The notes: generated from the letters alone by a model not told the origin. Shown: positions 24,441 through 34,777, counted from the stretch's first letter. The stretch: DNA of 64,000 nt from a virus (IMGVR_UViG_3300008267_000023:1-64000), one strand, 5' to 3'. Numbers and translations are program-made.

Positions 24441-25379
24441 ATGCCAGCACTATCATCTATCTCAACTGTTGGGGATAAACTTATTGTAGGACAAATTGAC
24501 ACTTCATTTTTGACTGCATCAACTAGAGTAACACCAGGGACAGCAGTTTTAAATGGACCAGTTTATATTGGTGCCACACCACAGTTTGGTATTGCTCGTG
24601 CTACATGCATGATTGGTCCACCATTGGGCAGTCTTGCTGCACCAGCATCTTTAGAAGTTACTGGAATAACAAATATAATTGGTTCATTAAATGTATTTGC
24701 AGTGAGTCTATTTACTGGAGTTACCACAAAAAATGGACTTACAATTAAAAATGCTTTAAGTTTAAAGAATGGAGTTGACTTAAAAAATTCGTTAAACTTG
24801 GGAAATGCACTTACTTTAAATAATGCTCCTGGAATTTTTCATGGATCTTTGACAGTTAATGGTATAATTGAATGCTTTGATGTTTCTATCCCAGTAACTA
24901 CTTTATCAGCAACACATGCGATTGCAACAAAAGCACTTGCTCTAGCAGGAAAGGGATTTGATATCCCACACCCAACGAAAAAAGATCACAGGTTGAGATA
25001 TATTTGTCTGGAAGGTCCAGAAGTTGGGGCATACATTCGAGGAAAATTAGAAAATGGTAATATTATCGAATTGCCAGATTATTGGAGAAATCTTGTTCAT
25101 CCAGAAACAATTAGTGTTAACTTAACTCCCATTGGACAATATCAAGAACTATTTGTAGAATCAATTGAATGGGGAACAAGAATTAAAATTAAAAATAATT
25201 CTGGGGCATCAATTAAATGTTATTATACTGTATTTGCAGAAAGAGTTACGAATGATAAATTACAACCAGAATACAAGGGATTGACACCAGCAGACTATCC
25301 AGGAGATAATAGTGAATATGCTTTAGCAGGTTGGGATTATGCAGTCCACAAGGGAGAAAATAAAACACCAGGTTTATGA
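24441..25379 (+). CDS. Virion structural protein with conserved cyanophage C-terminal domain
   Basis: 312 aa. The N-terminal half has repeated short strands (KNGLTIKNALSLKNGVDLKN) as in fibrous shaft proteins. The C-terminal half (KKDHRLRYICLEGPEVGAYI, QLFVESIEWG-like strands, GWDYAVHKGE) matches a domain that I recall at the C-termini of several cyanophage virion proteins. Probably a baseplate or fibre-attachment part. Its last 41 bases overlap the next gene. Confidence 0.65.
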   Translation: MPALSSISTVGDKLIVGQIDTSFLTASTRVTPGTAVLNGPVYIGATPQFGIARATCMIGPPLGSLAAPASLEVTGITNIIGSLNVFAVSLFTGVTTKNGLTIKNALSLKNGVDLKNSLNLGNALTLNNAPGIFHGSLTVNGIIECFDVSIPVTTLSATHAIATKALALAGKGFDIPHPTKKDHRLRYICLEGPEVGAYIRGKLENGNIIELPDYWRNLVHPETISVNLTPIGQYQELFVESIEWGTRIKIKNNSGASIKCYYTVFAERVTNDKLQPEYKGLTPADYPGDNSEYALAGWDYAVHKGENKTPGL

Positions 25380-26058
25380 AATATTTCCAACGGTAATTTA
25401 TCGTGGTGAAATAACATGTCATGAAGAATTTAAGAAGCAATATATTACAGAACTATGTGATTACTGGCACTATTCTGAAGAACTTCCACGAGAAGAATTA
25501 GAATCACCAGAAAATTCTGGAAGATATTTTCTTCACCATAATGAAAAGTACAAAGATTTTTTTAAGTGCCTATCCAATAATGTTAGAGAATATCTAAATG
25601 TTCTAGATGTTGATGATTCACTAATTGATATTCATGTAACAAAGTCTTGGGTGAATATTCACAAAGAGGATCTCCCAAATATAAAGGTACATACTCATAA
25701 TTGTAGTGATATATCATTTTGCTATTATTTAAATTGCAACGAAACCTCAGATAAACTATGTTTTCATCAAACTAAAAATAACAATGAAGTATCTGAGTTT
25801 ATGTTTCAAACAACAAGAAGCGGAAAATATAATTTAATAGAAAAATTTAACAAATATAATTGTAATAGTTTTAATGTGACTCCAATAGAAGGAACTGTAG
25901 TTCTTTTCCCAAGTTCTCTAATGCATTCTACTATTCAACTTTTGGAGAGAGAAGGTCAAAGAATTTCAATCTGTGGTGATGTTACGTTAACTGTAAAAGA
26001 AAATTATGTAAAATGCGAGTACAGTAGACTTAATCCTTCTTTGTGGAGATCTTTCTAG
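25339..26058 (+). CDS. 2OG-Fe(II) oxygenase (PF13759-like)
   Basis: 239 aa. Opens with the EIFPTVIYRGEI signature of this family. The core has HTHNCSDISFCYYLNC (iron-binding His region), then VTPIEGTVVLFPSSLMHSTI with the distal His, and an arginine for 2OG binding in GQRISICG. Such genes are frequent in cyanophages, sitting among tail genes; the substrate is unknown, and modification of a virion protein is one idea. ATG 25339 is the only in-frame Met before the domain and lies inside the preceding gene. Confidence 0.82.
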   Translation: MQSTREKIKHQVYEIFPTVIYRGEITCHEEFKKQYITELCDYWHYSEELPREELESPENSGRYFLHHNEKYKDFFKCLSNNVREYLNVLDVDDSLIDIHVTKSWVNIHKEDLPNIKVHTHNCSDISFCYYLNCNETSDKLCFHQTKNNNEVSEFMFQTTRSGKYNLIEKFNKYNCNSFNVTPIEGTVVLFPSSLMHSTIQLLEREGQRISICGDVTLTVKENYVKCEYSRLNPSLWRSF

Positions 26059-26061
26059 TAA

Positions 26062-26069
26062 AATAAATA
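26062..26069 (+). promoter_or_regulatory. Late promoter octamer AATAAATA
   Basis: Exact late core 28 bases before the start at 26098, in the short gap after the oxygenase gene. Confidence 0.7.
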
Positions 26070-26097
26070 CTAAAAATGGTGTAAAAGTATCTTTACA

Positions 26098-27783
26098 ATG
26101 TCTGAATCAAGAGAAATAATTGCAGAATTAAAAGAAGAATTGCAACTCAAAATAAAACAAAGAGAAGGAATTCTTGACAGATTATCATTGGTCGATATTG
26201 AAATCGACAAAATGGATGATTTAATCATTGGAATTGATAGAGATGCAATCGGAGTAACCAATACTATAAATCAATCAGTAACTCCAGTTAAGACTGCGTA
26301 TGATGCCAGAATTACTTCTGGATGCAGAACTGATTTAATATGGGAGGAACTTAGATCCTATGAATCTTGGGTTACGAGTGGTGCAGGAGATGGAGCAGGA
26401 ATTACTAGAGTAACATTTACCGAATATCAAGTACAAAAAAATAGTGATGTATATGATTTTAAATCATATCATGGTTTAAAATATTACCAAAAACCATCAA
26501 ATAAAGATTATGGTTCTAATTTAATTACCGAATTTGATGGTTATATTGCCATGGGGTCAAGTGTTATTGGTGTCAATAATGCAACTATTCTTCCATCTGT
26601 AATTAAAATTGGAGATACCTTAAGTGACAATTTAGACAATCCACAAGCATTCACTACTGGGGACCTTCCAGAGGTTGTTGGGTTTGGAACAACCACTGTT
26701 GTTGGAATAGTAACAACTTTAGTTGGGGGAATATCTACTGGTTCTTACATTTTCTCTAATTTTGGTGCTGGTAGTCTGAGTGGACTAACAACAGGGATGA
26801 TTTTATTAGCACCAGAAGTTACAGGAATGACAACAAGTTATGTTGGTGTTTTAACTACAAATGGTTATACTTCAATCGTTGGTTTTGGTAGTACAACTCA
26901 AACTATTGAATATTATAATGAAGTCGGAATATTGAGTACGTCTACTCTTTTAGTTCCTTCTTTAATTTTAGATAAGCCTGCAACTAATTACTTAGAAGAG
27001 GGAACATTTAGAGTTGGTATACTAACTTCCCTCCCAGCATTTTTTATATCCACTAGTGCATTAGCATCATTTGCAAGTACAACAGTATATGCAATTAGGA
27101 ACACTCCAGATATTGATGCCGATTTTGACTATAAATCAAATCCAAATAGTCCAGAAAAAATCGGAATTATAGATGCATCAACTGTTGGATTTGGACATAG
27201 TGTTTTTTATAATGCCTCAGGGAATCCTGCGGAGACAAAATCATGGAAACCAGAAACTGCAATGGAAAGAATAAAAATTGAAGGTGCTCCTGACATTCCA
27301 GCAGTTAAAGAACCAAAAGTTGGAGCAGGAAGAGCAGATTATTATATTGGAACAAAACAATGGCCAATAATAACAACTTGCACTAGTAGTGGGGGAGAAA
27401 CCCCAATTATAACTTGCACATCTGCATATGCACAATTGGGAACAAAAGTTACTATTGGAGGAACTTCTAATTTAGTATCAATTGGGTATACGGGAATGGC
27501 AAATGGAGGACCAGATCCAAATGGCGGTGCCTGTGCAGCATATGATACGGCAATCACAAATGCAACAAATAATATGAACACTGTAATTTCAGCAAATAGA
27601 CCGACTGCAGAGAAATTGGTTTCTATGACAAAACGATTGAGAGAAAGACGTTCAGAAAAAGAATCATATGCTTGGTCTCTTCTTCAAGCAGCATCAAGAA
27701 CAAGAGAAGAAATTGAAAAATTAAAATCTCAAATTTCTGAAATGGAAAATTTTGACTTTTCTAAGTACGAAAAGAAAAAATAA
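26098..27783 (+). CDS. Virion structural protein with terminal coiled coils (561 aa)
   Basis: N-terminal (1-55) and C-terminal (about 490-560) coiled coils flank a strand-rich Gly/Thr/Ser middle (VVGFGTTTVVGIVTTLVGG). This looks like a trimeric or elongated tail component. It is in the late tail module between oxygenase and fibre genes. No T4 counterpart is recognised. Confidence 0.68.
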   Translation: MSESREIIAELKEELQLKIKQREGILDRLSLVDIEIDKMDDLIIGIDRDAIGVTNTINQSVTPVKTAYDARITSGCRTDLIWEELRSYESWVTSGAGDGAGITRVTFTEYQVQKNSDVYDFKSYHGLKYYQKPSNKDYGSNLITEFDGYIAMGSSVIGVNNATILPSVIKIGDTLSDNLDNPQAFTTGDLPEVVGFGTTTVVGIVTTLVGGISTGSYIFSNFGAGSLSGLTTGMILLAPEVTGMTTSYVGVLTTNGYTSIVGFGSTTQTIEYYNEVGILSTSTLLVPSLILDKPATNYLEEGTFRVGILTSLPAFFISTSALASFASTTVYAIRNTPDIDADFDYKSNPNSPEKIGIIDASTVGFGHSVFYNASGNPAETKSWKPETAMERIKIEGAPDIPAVKEPKVGAGRADYYIGTKQWPIITTCTSSGGETPIITCTSAYAQLGTKVTIGGTSNLVSIGYTGMANGGPDPNGGACAAYDTAITNATNNMNTVISANRPTAEKLVSMTKRLRERRSEKESYAWSLLQAASRTREEIEKLKSQISEMENFDFSKYEKKK

Positions 27784-27829
27784 AAAGGGCAACTATATAT
27801 TATAAGAACAAAAAGTATACAAATAACTA

Positions 27830-30800
27830 ATGGCAGACAGATATCCTTTAATTGCCAATCCAACATCTAAACAAATAGAGGAATTGGCAGCTAATGACAA
27901 TTTAAGTTTGTTGGGAAATAGTATTGTAGGTGCTTCCACAATCACTGCCAATCAATTTATTGGAAATTTGGCTGGTTCTGCCACTACTTCTACATTCCTT
28001 TTTAGTGGTGCAAATATTTTATCTGGAATAATTAGTCCCGATAGATTGAATGGATTTTACCCAATCGGTGTTTCCACTGCTAATGTATTAAATAATGCAA
28101 CTAATATACTCAGTGGAACAGTTCCAAGGGCAAGGTTGGGTGGTGATTATGACATTAATATCACTGGTACTGCTTCTACCTCAACTTCTCTAACAAATGC
28201 TTCAAATATAACTGGAGGCATTGTTCCTGCAGCAAGATTGAGTGGTGTATATAACATTGATATTACAGGAACGGCATATCAGGCAGTTGGTGCTGCTGCA
28301 TCACTTACTATTTTTGAGCAAACTGATAACCAAGTACAATTTTTAACATATACGAAAGACTTCAATAAAGATACAAGTGCTTTCGTAAATCCTCTCGGTT
28401 TAGTCTATAATCCTGGTTTAAATTTTGTTGGTATTGGCACTTCTGTACCTACAGCAAATTTAGATGTTCTTGGTACATTGCGTACTGTAGGATTAACAAC
28501 ATCTAATAATTTATTCGCATTAGTTGCAAGAATCCCTACATTACAGGGAGTTACTTCTATTGATGAAACGACAAAAAATACAATAGAAGTATCCCTCGGT
28601 CTTGATGTATTAAATGATTTAACAGTTGTTGGATTAAGTACATTTGATGCATTAAGAGTAGTTGGAATAACCACTCTCAACAATGTGTCAGTTACTGGTG
28701 TAGCAACTCAAGTTACTGCTAATATAACTAATTTAAATGCCACAAGAGCAAATATATCTGGTGTAACTACAGTATTTTCGGTTAGTGTTGGGTCAACTCA
28801 AATTATTAGCAGTTCCAGACAACTTCAGAATTTATCTGGAATAGACTCAACTACTGCTGCTTCCTTTAGAGCAGACCTTGGACTAAACGCACTGACTAGC
28901 ATTAATGTAACTGGATTGAGTACTTTCCAGGATGTTAATGTTGCTGGAATAACTACATTGAATAATGTCAATGTATCTGGTGCAGCAACATTCCAGACAA
29001 TAAATGCCACCACTTTCCTTGGATCTGGTGCTGCACTTTCTGGTATTGTGACAGCAATCATTCCTGGAATTGGGGTTACCATCAATCCAGTAAATGGAAA
29101 AGGCAGTGTTAGAATTGATGCTTATAAACCAATTGGAAAAACAATCTTTGTTACTCAAAGTGGCAATGATGGAAATAGTGGATTAACAGAAAATGATTCT
29201 AAGGCAACCATAAAGGCAGCAGCAGCAATTGCAATGCCTGGAGATACCATTAAAGTTTTCCCTGGTTATTATGTAGAGAACAACCCAATAGTTCTTTCCA
29301 GAAATGTTGCGGTAGAAGGAACAGAATTAAGAAACTGTTTAGTAAGTCCACTAAATTCAGATAAAGACTTATTCCATGTTAATAATGCAGTTCATATTAC
29401 CGACTTGAGTTTTGTTGGTGCTGATTCAACAAATGGTGCTGCTGTTGTTGCATTCCAACCACTAGTCGGAGTATCAAGTAATAGATTCTTTGATGCTGCA
29501 AGAATGATTCGAATGAATCTTGATTTTATTGCAAATGAAGCAGTTGGTTATTTAACAAGTACCAGTTACAAATCTCCAGCATTCGTTGTTCCAACTGGAA
29601 ATTCAAAAGATTGCAGTGATGACATCAAGGATATTTTTAAAGCAATTTGCCATGATATAACTAGAGGTGGAAACTCTAAATGTGTAGGTGCAGGAAAGTC
29701 ATATTATAGTGAAAACACGTTACAGCACATTACTGGAACAGATACAAATGGTTATAGTGTAAAAGAAGCAACTATTGATGCAATTAAGTACGCAGTGGGA
29801 ATTGCATTTTCTTGTATTAATAATGTTTCTTGGAATGGAAACTATCAAAATACATTTACTCAAGTAAAAGATGAAGGCATTCTGCCAGATCCAGTAACAG
29901 GTTCAAATAAGAGTATTGCTTCTTGCTCCAATGTTCTTTCTGCAGTTAATACTTGTGCAGGTATTGTAACGACTATCATTGGAGCAGGTTCATCAATTCT
30001 TGGTGTGGGAATCAATACCACTTATCCTGGAAACGCAGGTGCTGGAACAACTATTCCAAATCATCCTTCATTCTCTCCTGGTGTTGGACCAATTCTTCAG
30101 GGTCCTTATATTAGAAACTGTACTAATTTCATACCTAAGAGCATTGGTATGAAGGTCGATGGATTTGCAGCAGAGCCAGGTGATAAAGATGATGTAGGTG
30201 TAACAGGTTCAATGTCTGTTGACTCATATACACAATACAATCAAGGTGGTATTGGAGTATCAATCACAAATGGTGCTTATGCTCAGTTAGTTTCAATCTT
30301 TACTATTTGTTGTGATACTGCAATCTATACAGAATCTGGTGGTCAATGTGATATTACAAACTCAAACTCATCATTTGGTAATTATGGTTTAGTTTCAATT
30401 GGAGTTGGCAATAATAACACTAAATCAATCTATACTTTAACTGGAACTGCTTCAACAACAACCACAACTGGTCAAAATGAAGTTACAATATCTGGTATTG
30501 GAAGTTATAGACCATATGACGGACAAGTTGTTTATTTTGATAAACTTTATTATTCGGTTCAAGAGATTCAAGTTACTGATGGTGGTTCTGGATACACTGC
30601 TGTTCCTAGAGTCACAATTGATGCACCAACTGGTCCAAATGGAATTACGGCACAAGCATCAGCAACTGTAGAAAATGGTAGAGTTACTACAATTACTGTT
30701 GTTACTGCAGGAAGTCAATATGATTCCCTGCCAAATGTGACAATTCAATCCCCAGATTCTGGAACTACTGCGACTGCACAGGCTTCAAGAATTGACCCAA

Positions 30801-31192
30801 TTTACTATAGAATTTTGGAATCGACTCTTCCATCTGCAGGAGTTTCAACAGTAACTCTTGCACAGAATCTAAATAATACAGTAAGTTTTGGAACAACTGC
30901 ATATTTCTCTAGAATAAGTTTACAACTTGCTTCTTCTCATGCATTTGAATTTATTGGTTCAGGTACAGAGATATTAAAAGCAAAACCAGCACTTGGTGGA
31001 GTAACAATTCAAGAAAATGAGGTTGTTAAACTGAATGGTGGTGATGTTGTTTATACAAGCACCGACCAAGCAGGAAACTTTAGAATTGGTGATGGAGTAA
31101 CAATCAATCAGGCAACTGGTGCTGTTTCTGGTAGAGATTTCACAAAAGCATTATTCACAACAATGACCCCATTCATTCTTGCACTCTCATAA
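27830..31192 (+). CDS. Large tail fibre protein with beta-helix domain (1120 aa)
   Basis: Residues 1-430 consist of imperfect shaft repeats with STF/TTL turns (GLSTFDALRVVGITTLNNVS). From about 437 (GKTIFVTQSGNDGNSGLTEN, DTIKVFPGYYVENNPIVL) a right-handed beta-helix of the pectate-lyase type begins, as in receptor-binding fibres; a QVTDGGSGYTAVPRV repeat follows near 910. It probably reaches or binds the host surface. A short shaft block (SSSRQLQNLSGID) is shared with the 31573 gene. Confidence 0.75.
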   Translation: MADRYPLIANPTSKQIEELAANDNLSLLGNSIVGASTITANQFIGNLAGSATTSTFLFSGANILSGIISPDRLNGFYPIGVSTANVLNNATNILSGTVPRARLGGDYDINITGTASTSTSLTNASNITGGIVPAARLSGVYNIDITGTAYQAVGAAASLTIFEQTDNQVQFLTYTKDFNKDTSAFVNPLGLVYNPGLNFVGIGTSVPTANLDVLGTLRTVGLTTSNNLFALVARIPTLQGVTSIDETTKNTIEVSLGLDVLNDLTVVGLSTFDALRVVGITTLNNVSVTGVATQVTANITNLNATRANISGVTTVFSVSVGSTQIISSSRQLQNLSGIDSTTAASFRADLGLNALTSINVTGLSTFQDVNVAGITTLNNVNVSGAATFQTINATTFLGSGAALSGIVTAIIPGIGVTINPVNGKGSVRIDAYKPIGKTIFVTQSGNDGNSGLTENDSKATIKAAAAIAMPGDTIKVFPGYYVENNPIVLSRNVAVEGTELRNCLVSPLNSDKDLFHVNNAVHITDLSFVGADSTNGAAVVAFQPLVGVSSNRFFDAARMIRMNLDFIANEAVGYLTSTSYKSPAFVVPTGNSKDCSDDIKDIFKAICHDITRGGNSKCVGAGKSYYSENTLQHITGTDTNGYSVKEATIDAIKYAVGIAFSCINNVSWNGNYQNTFTQVKDEGILPDPVTGSNKSIASCSNVLSAVNTCAGIVTTIIGAGSSILGVGINTTYPGNAGAGTTIPNHPSFSPGVGPILQGPYIRNCTNFIPKSIGMKVDGFAAEPGDKDDVGVTGSMSVDSYTQYNQGGIGVSITNGAYAQLVSIFTICCDTAIYTESGGQCDITNSNSSFGNYGLVSIGVGNNNTKSIYTLTGTASTTTTTGQNEVTISGIGSYRPYDGQVVYFDKLYYSVQEIQVTDGGSGYTAVPRVTIDAPTGPNGITAQASATVENGRVTTITVVTAGSQYDSLPNVTIQSPDSGTTATAQASRIDPIYYRILESTLPSAGVSTVTLAQNLNNTVSFGTTAYFSRISLQLASSHAFEFIGSGTEILKAKPALGGVTIQENEVVKLNGGDVVYTSTDQAGNFRIGDGVTINQATGAVSGRDFTKALFTTMTPFILALS

Positions 31193-31210
31193 TTAGGAGG
31201 AAACTAAAAA

Positions 31211-31567
31211 ATGGCAGTAGCAGCCGCAGCAGTTAATAATTTTAGAACTGTAACAAAGGTAGTAGGAGTTTCTACAGAAGTAATTTATGAAGCACCAGTT
31301 GGATTTGTTGGTGTTATTCTTTTGGCACAATGTGCGAATATCAGTGGTTCTGAACAGACTTTAAGTTTATATCACAATAGAACAACTATCGGTTTCGGTA
31401 CAGTAACAACTGAATTACTAAAAGATTATCCTATTCCAGCAAATGATACTGCAAACCTCTTGTCTGGAAAATTAGTTATAGAAACTGGTGATACTCTTTC
31501 TATAAGTGGAAGTTCTGGAACAAATTTGAAATTCCTTTCCAGTATCCTTGAAACATTTAACCAATAA
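31211..31567 (+). CDS. Small virion protein between fibre genes (118 aa)
   Basis: Very strong ribosome-binding site (TAGGAGGAAA). Ala-rich N-terminus, then a compact beta domain (EVIYEAPVGFVGVILLAQCA and TLSLYHNRTTIGFGTV). Size and place suggest a fibre-associated or decorating protein. No specific family is recognised. Confidence 0.68.
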   Translation: MAVAAAAVNNFRTVTKVVGVSTEVIYEAPVGFVGVILLAQCANISGSEQTLSLYHNRTTIGFGTVTTELLKDYPIPANDTANLLSGKLVIETGDTLSISGSSGTNLKFLSSILETFNQ

Positions 31568-31572
31568 TAAAA

Positions 31573-33939
31573 ATGGCTGAGTATTTAAGTAATAGAGTAA
31601 AGAAAAAGTTTGGTACTGGTGTATCTACAACAAGATACGATTATTTGTCATTAGATCAAGCAGAACCAGATTTAGGTAATCCTTTAGTTGGTCCATCGTC
31701 AATTGGTGCAAAACCATATCCAAATGGTGGTGCTTATATACTTGCATCTTTTGCACAGACGGACAAATCTGATAGATATTGGGTTCCCCCATCTGCATTG
31801 TCTGGTCTTGGTCTTGGTGTTATTCCTGGTGCATTTACAATTAGAGATGAGAACGTTTTAGTTGGTGCAGCAAGTAGTTTTACAACTCTGAATTTTATTG
31901 GTCCAGGAGTTTCTGTTGATTTTGTTAGTGGTGATCCATCAGAGCAAACTGGAGTTGCAACAGTAAGAATTACCTCTCCCGCAGCAGGCACTTTAAGAAA
32001 TATTCAATACCATGGAGCAGATGATCAATTAGCAGGATCTTCTAACTTTGTATTTGATTATTCAACAAATAGAGTTGGAATTGGTTCAACTCTTCCTGGT
32101 GTTGCATTAGATATTGGACAAGGTGCAATTAGAGGTACTGGAATCTCAACCTTAACAACTCTATTCTCAAACTCAGTAACTTCAAATACACTCTTAATTA
32201 ATAGTACAGCATCTTTTAATACAATATCGATTGGAAGCACCGAAGTAGTTAGTTCCTCCAGACAACTAAGAAATATTGCTTCTCTTGACGCAACTACAAC
32301 TGCAACTATTGAGGCAGCAATTGCAAATGCACCAAATGCATTTACCGATTTAACTGTTACTGGGGTATCGACGTTTAATGGTTTGGTAGTTGCAAATGGT
32401 GGACTTCAAATTGGTGGAGGATCGAGTTTAGCTAGTCTTTCTGTAAGTGGAATATCAACATTTGGATATATCCAGGCAACAGGGATTAATGTTAGTGGTG
32501 TCACAACAACAAGTTCCTTGTCTGCAACAAATGCAAATATTTCTGGAATTGCGACAATTGGAATTGCAACAGTAGGCACAATAAATGCTACTAACTCGCA
32601 AATTACTTCCATAAAAGGTGCAGATGCAGCTATTACTGGAATAACTACAACAAATGATTTAAAAGCAAAGTATGCTAATGTTTCTACTGCTGGCACAATA
32701 GCAAATTTCTTTGCAACAAATGCTACTGTATCTGGATTGACTTCCACTGGAAGTGTTTATACAAATACAGTAACAACAACTTCAAATGTTTCTATTGGTG
32801 GAAGTTTAACTGTAGACACTAACACTTTAATAGTAGATTCTGTAGCAAATGGAGTCGGATTAGGCACAACTCCAGGACATAGACTTCATGTTCAAGGTGA
32901 TTTTAGAGTTAGTGATTTAGTTTATGTAAGTAATGGGAGAGGAATTACTGGACAAGTTTTAATTTCACAAGGTCCAAATCCTCCAGTATGGGGAGCACCA
33001 GATGCAGTTACTGTCGGTGCTGCACAATCTATCTACTTAACAAACAATAATACAAATTCTACTCACTTTTTAACTTTTTCAGAATCAAGTTCCGAAGTTG
33101 GTTATTTGAATGTAGATACTAATGGATTGGTCTATAATCCATCTACAAATAGATTGGGAATTGGAAGTACATCTCCAGCATTTAATGTTGACGTTTTAGG
33201 AGATGTAAATTTTACAGGAACTTTATATCAAAATGGTGAATTATATGTTGCATCAAGATGGGCAATTAATGAATCAAATAGCAATATTTGGAGACTCAGT
33301 GGAAATGTAGGTGTTGGAACTAGTGCATTAAATCATAAATTTACTGTAAAAGGAAATACATTATTAGATGGAATTACTTTTATTAATGATGGTTATCTAA
33401 AAGTTGGTGTTATAACTGCTTCAAATATTCATGTTGGAAGTGCAGGAACAATTGTTTCTGTTTCGGAGACTACCAGAAGAGTTGGATTGGGTACAACAGA
33501 ACCACGTTCTACTCTTGAAATTGTCGGTGAAGGAAGAATTAATGGTGTAGCCCATTTTGAGGGATCTATAACTGAAAAAATTACCAATACATTCAATACC
33601 AACATCCCTTCAACAAATGGTGTGATGACCATTGATGCAAGTGCAGGAACAGTTGTTGTTGGCATTTTAACAGAAGCAGTTTCCACTTGGGCATTTACTG
33701 GTGTTAATACAGAAGCAGCAAAAGCAACAACAGTTACTTTAATTATTGATTCAAACTCACTTTTGGGTTATGGTGAAACATGTATAGTAAATGGAACAAA
33801 CATTTCAGGTGGGGTTAGATGGGGTGGTGGTATTGCACCACTACCAACTAACAATGAAGATATCCTAAGTTTCACTATTGCAACTGACTCTACTGGAACC
33901 ATTCGTGTCTATGGTTCTTCTGCACTCAACTTTAGTTAA
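31573..33939 (+). CDS. Tail fibre protein with shaft repeats (788 aa)
   Basis: An N-terminal domain (SNRVKKKFGTGVSTTRYDYL) is followed by many STF/TTS-type shaft repeats and several RVGIGSTLP / RLGIGSTSP turns, as in trimeric fibre shafts. The C-terminal domain (from about 690) is strand-rich with GGVRWGGGIAPLP. It shares sequence blocks with the 27830 gene, suggesting duplication and shuffling of shaft modules. Confidence 0.72.
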   Translation: MAEYLSNRVKKKFGTGVSTTRYDYLSLDQAEPDLGNPLVGPSSIGAKPYPNGGAYILASFAQTDKSDRYWVPPSALSGLGLGVIPGAFTIRDENVLVGAASSFTTLNFIGPGVSVDFVSGDPSEQTGVATVRITSPAAGTLRNIQYHGADDQLAGSSNFVFDYSTNRVGIGSTLPGVALDIGQGAIRGTGISTLTTLFSNSVTSNTLLINSTASFNTISIGSTEVVSSSRQLRNIASLDATTTATIEAAIANAPNAFTDLTVTGVSTFNGLVVANGGLQIGGGSSLASLSVSGISTFGYIQATGINVSGVTTTSSLSATNANISGIATIGIATVGTINATNSQITSIKGADAAITGITTTNDLKAKYANVSTAGTIANFFATNATVSGLTSTGSVYTNTVTTTSNVSIGGSLTVDTNTLIVDSVANGVGLGTTPGHRLHVQGDFRVSDLVYVSNGRGITGQVLISQGPNPPVWGAPDAVTVGAAQSIYLTNNNTNSTHFLTFSESSSEVGYLNVDTNGLVYNPSTNRLGIGSTSPAFNVDVLGDVNFTGTLYQNGELYVASRWAINESNSNIWRLSGNVGVGTSALNHKFTVKGNTLLDGITFINDGYLKVGVITASNIHVGSAGTIVSVSETTRRVGLGTTEPRSTLEIVGEGRINGVAHFEGSITEKITNTFNTNIPSTNGVMTIDASAGTVVVGILTEAVSTWAFTGVNTEAAKATTVTLIIDSNSLLGYGETCIVNGTNISGGVRWGGGIAPLPTNNEDILSFTIATDSTGTIRVYGSSALNFS

Positions 33940-33954
33940 TATTTTTTATAAATT

Positions 33955-34524
33955 ATGCCTAATTCATTTGGTGTTGCAAAAGCATTTCGTTCTGGTGAAT
34001 TTCGTGACCCAGGAGTTAAATATGGTAATTTTTTCGTTTTTAACTACTTGGTCACGACTGGTGCTGACTTAGATATTAGAGCATCACTCTTAGACCCATC
34101 TGGAACATCTGCAGTTCTTGGATGGGGTAGAGATAATGTAATAAGTAAAAATGGAATTACCTTTGCATACTGGGGAGGTGATAATACAGGGGTTGGTGTA
34201 GAAGCAATCTATATCGATAAAGCAAAGTTTTTACAAGCATTTCCCACAGCAACTTCTTTTACTTTAGATTTGAGATGTTTCTGGAACGCTATTATTGGAA
34301 ATGAAGTTATTGTTAGCATGGATGCATACCAGGGAGGAGCAATGGTATTGAATAACACAACACACACTTTCAGTAATCCAACTGCTACAAATACTTTCCC
34401 TTCATCTAAATCAATCAGAAGAACTATTGAGTTTCAATCATCAAACGTTGATACGGATGGACAAAGACACTCAAGGGTAATTGTTGATTTCACTGCAGAA
34501 ACCATTACATACTTTGCCAATTGA
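33955..34524 (+). CDS. Virion structural protein (189 aa)
   Basis: Compact beta-rich protein beginning PNSFGVAKAFRSGEFRDPGV, with TSFTLDLRCFWNAIIGNEV and a strand-rich end. It follows the fibre gene by 15 bases and is the last of this fibre run before an early-type promoter. Fibre or collar accessory is the likely class; unknown otherwise. Confidence 0.62.
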   Translation: MPNSFGVAKAFRSGEFRDPGVKYGNFFVFNYLVTTGADLDIRASLLDPSGTSAVLGWGRDNVISKNGITFAYWGGDNTGVGVEAIYIDKAKFLQAFPTATSFTLDLRCFWNAIIGNEVIVSMDAYQGGAMVLNNTTHTFSNPTATNTFPSSKSIRRTIEFQSSNVDTDGQRHSRVIVDFTAETITYFAN

Positions 34525-34542
34525 TGAACTGTCCATGACCAT

Positions 34543-34571
34543 TTGACAAACCAGTGTTTTAGTGCTATAAT
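34543..34571 (+). promoter_or_regulatory. Perfect-consensus sigma70 promoter
   Basis: TTGACA (34543-34548), a 17-bp spacer and TATAAT (34566-34571) match the bacterial consensus at all 12 positions. It is preceded by an ACTGTCCAT motif (34528-34536). It lies between late fibre genes and drives the small genes from 34598. Confidence 0.92.
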
Positions 34572-34597
34572 GTATATGGAATAAGACACTAAATTTA

Positions 34598-34777
34598 ATG
34601 ATTATCTCTAGAGATGTTTTGGATGACCTCAGGGGAATGCAAGAAGACATGGCAGAGCATTTTGCCGATGAAAATTTTCCAATTAGTGGGGAAACTTATT
34701 GGACTTGCGTTCAGTGTCTTGCTGAAGCAAAACTTGCTGAACTAAGAGGAGAACTCGTTTATGATAATGAAAATTGA
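34598..34777 (+). CDS. Small conserved cyanophage protein (59 aa)
   Basis: Starts MIISRDVLDDLRGMQEDMAE, continues with FPISGETYWTCVQCLAEAKL and ends in an acidic tail. A helical, acidic protein, first behind the perfect sigma70 promoter and hence probably made early. The function is unknown. Confidence 0.7.
   Translation: MIISRDVLDDLRGMQEDMAEHFADENFPISGETYWTCVQCLAEAKLAELRGELVYDNEN

Noticed and set aside
33947-33954. TATAAATT before the 33955 gene as a late promoter
   Set aside because: Last base deviates and it touches the start codon, leaving no leader for translation.
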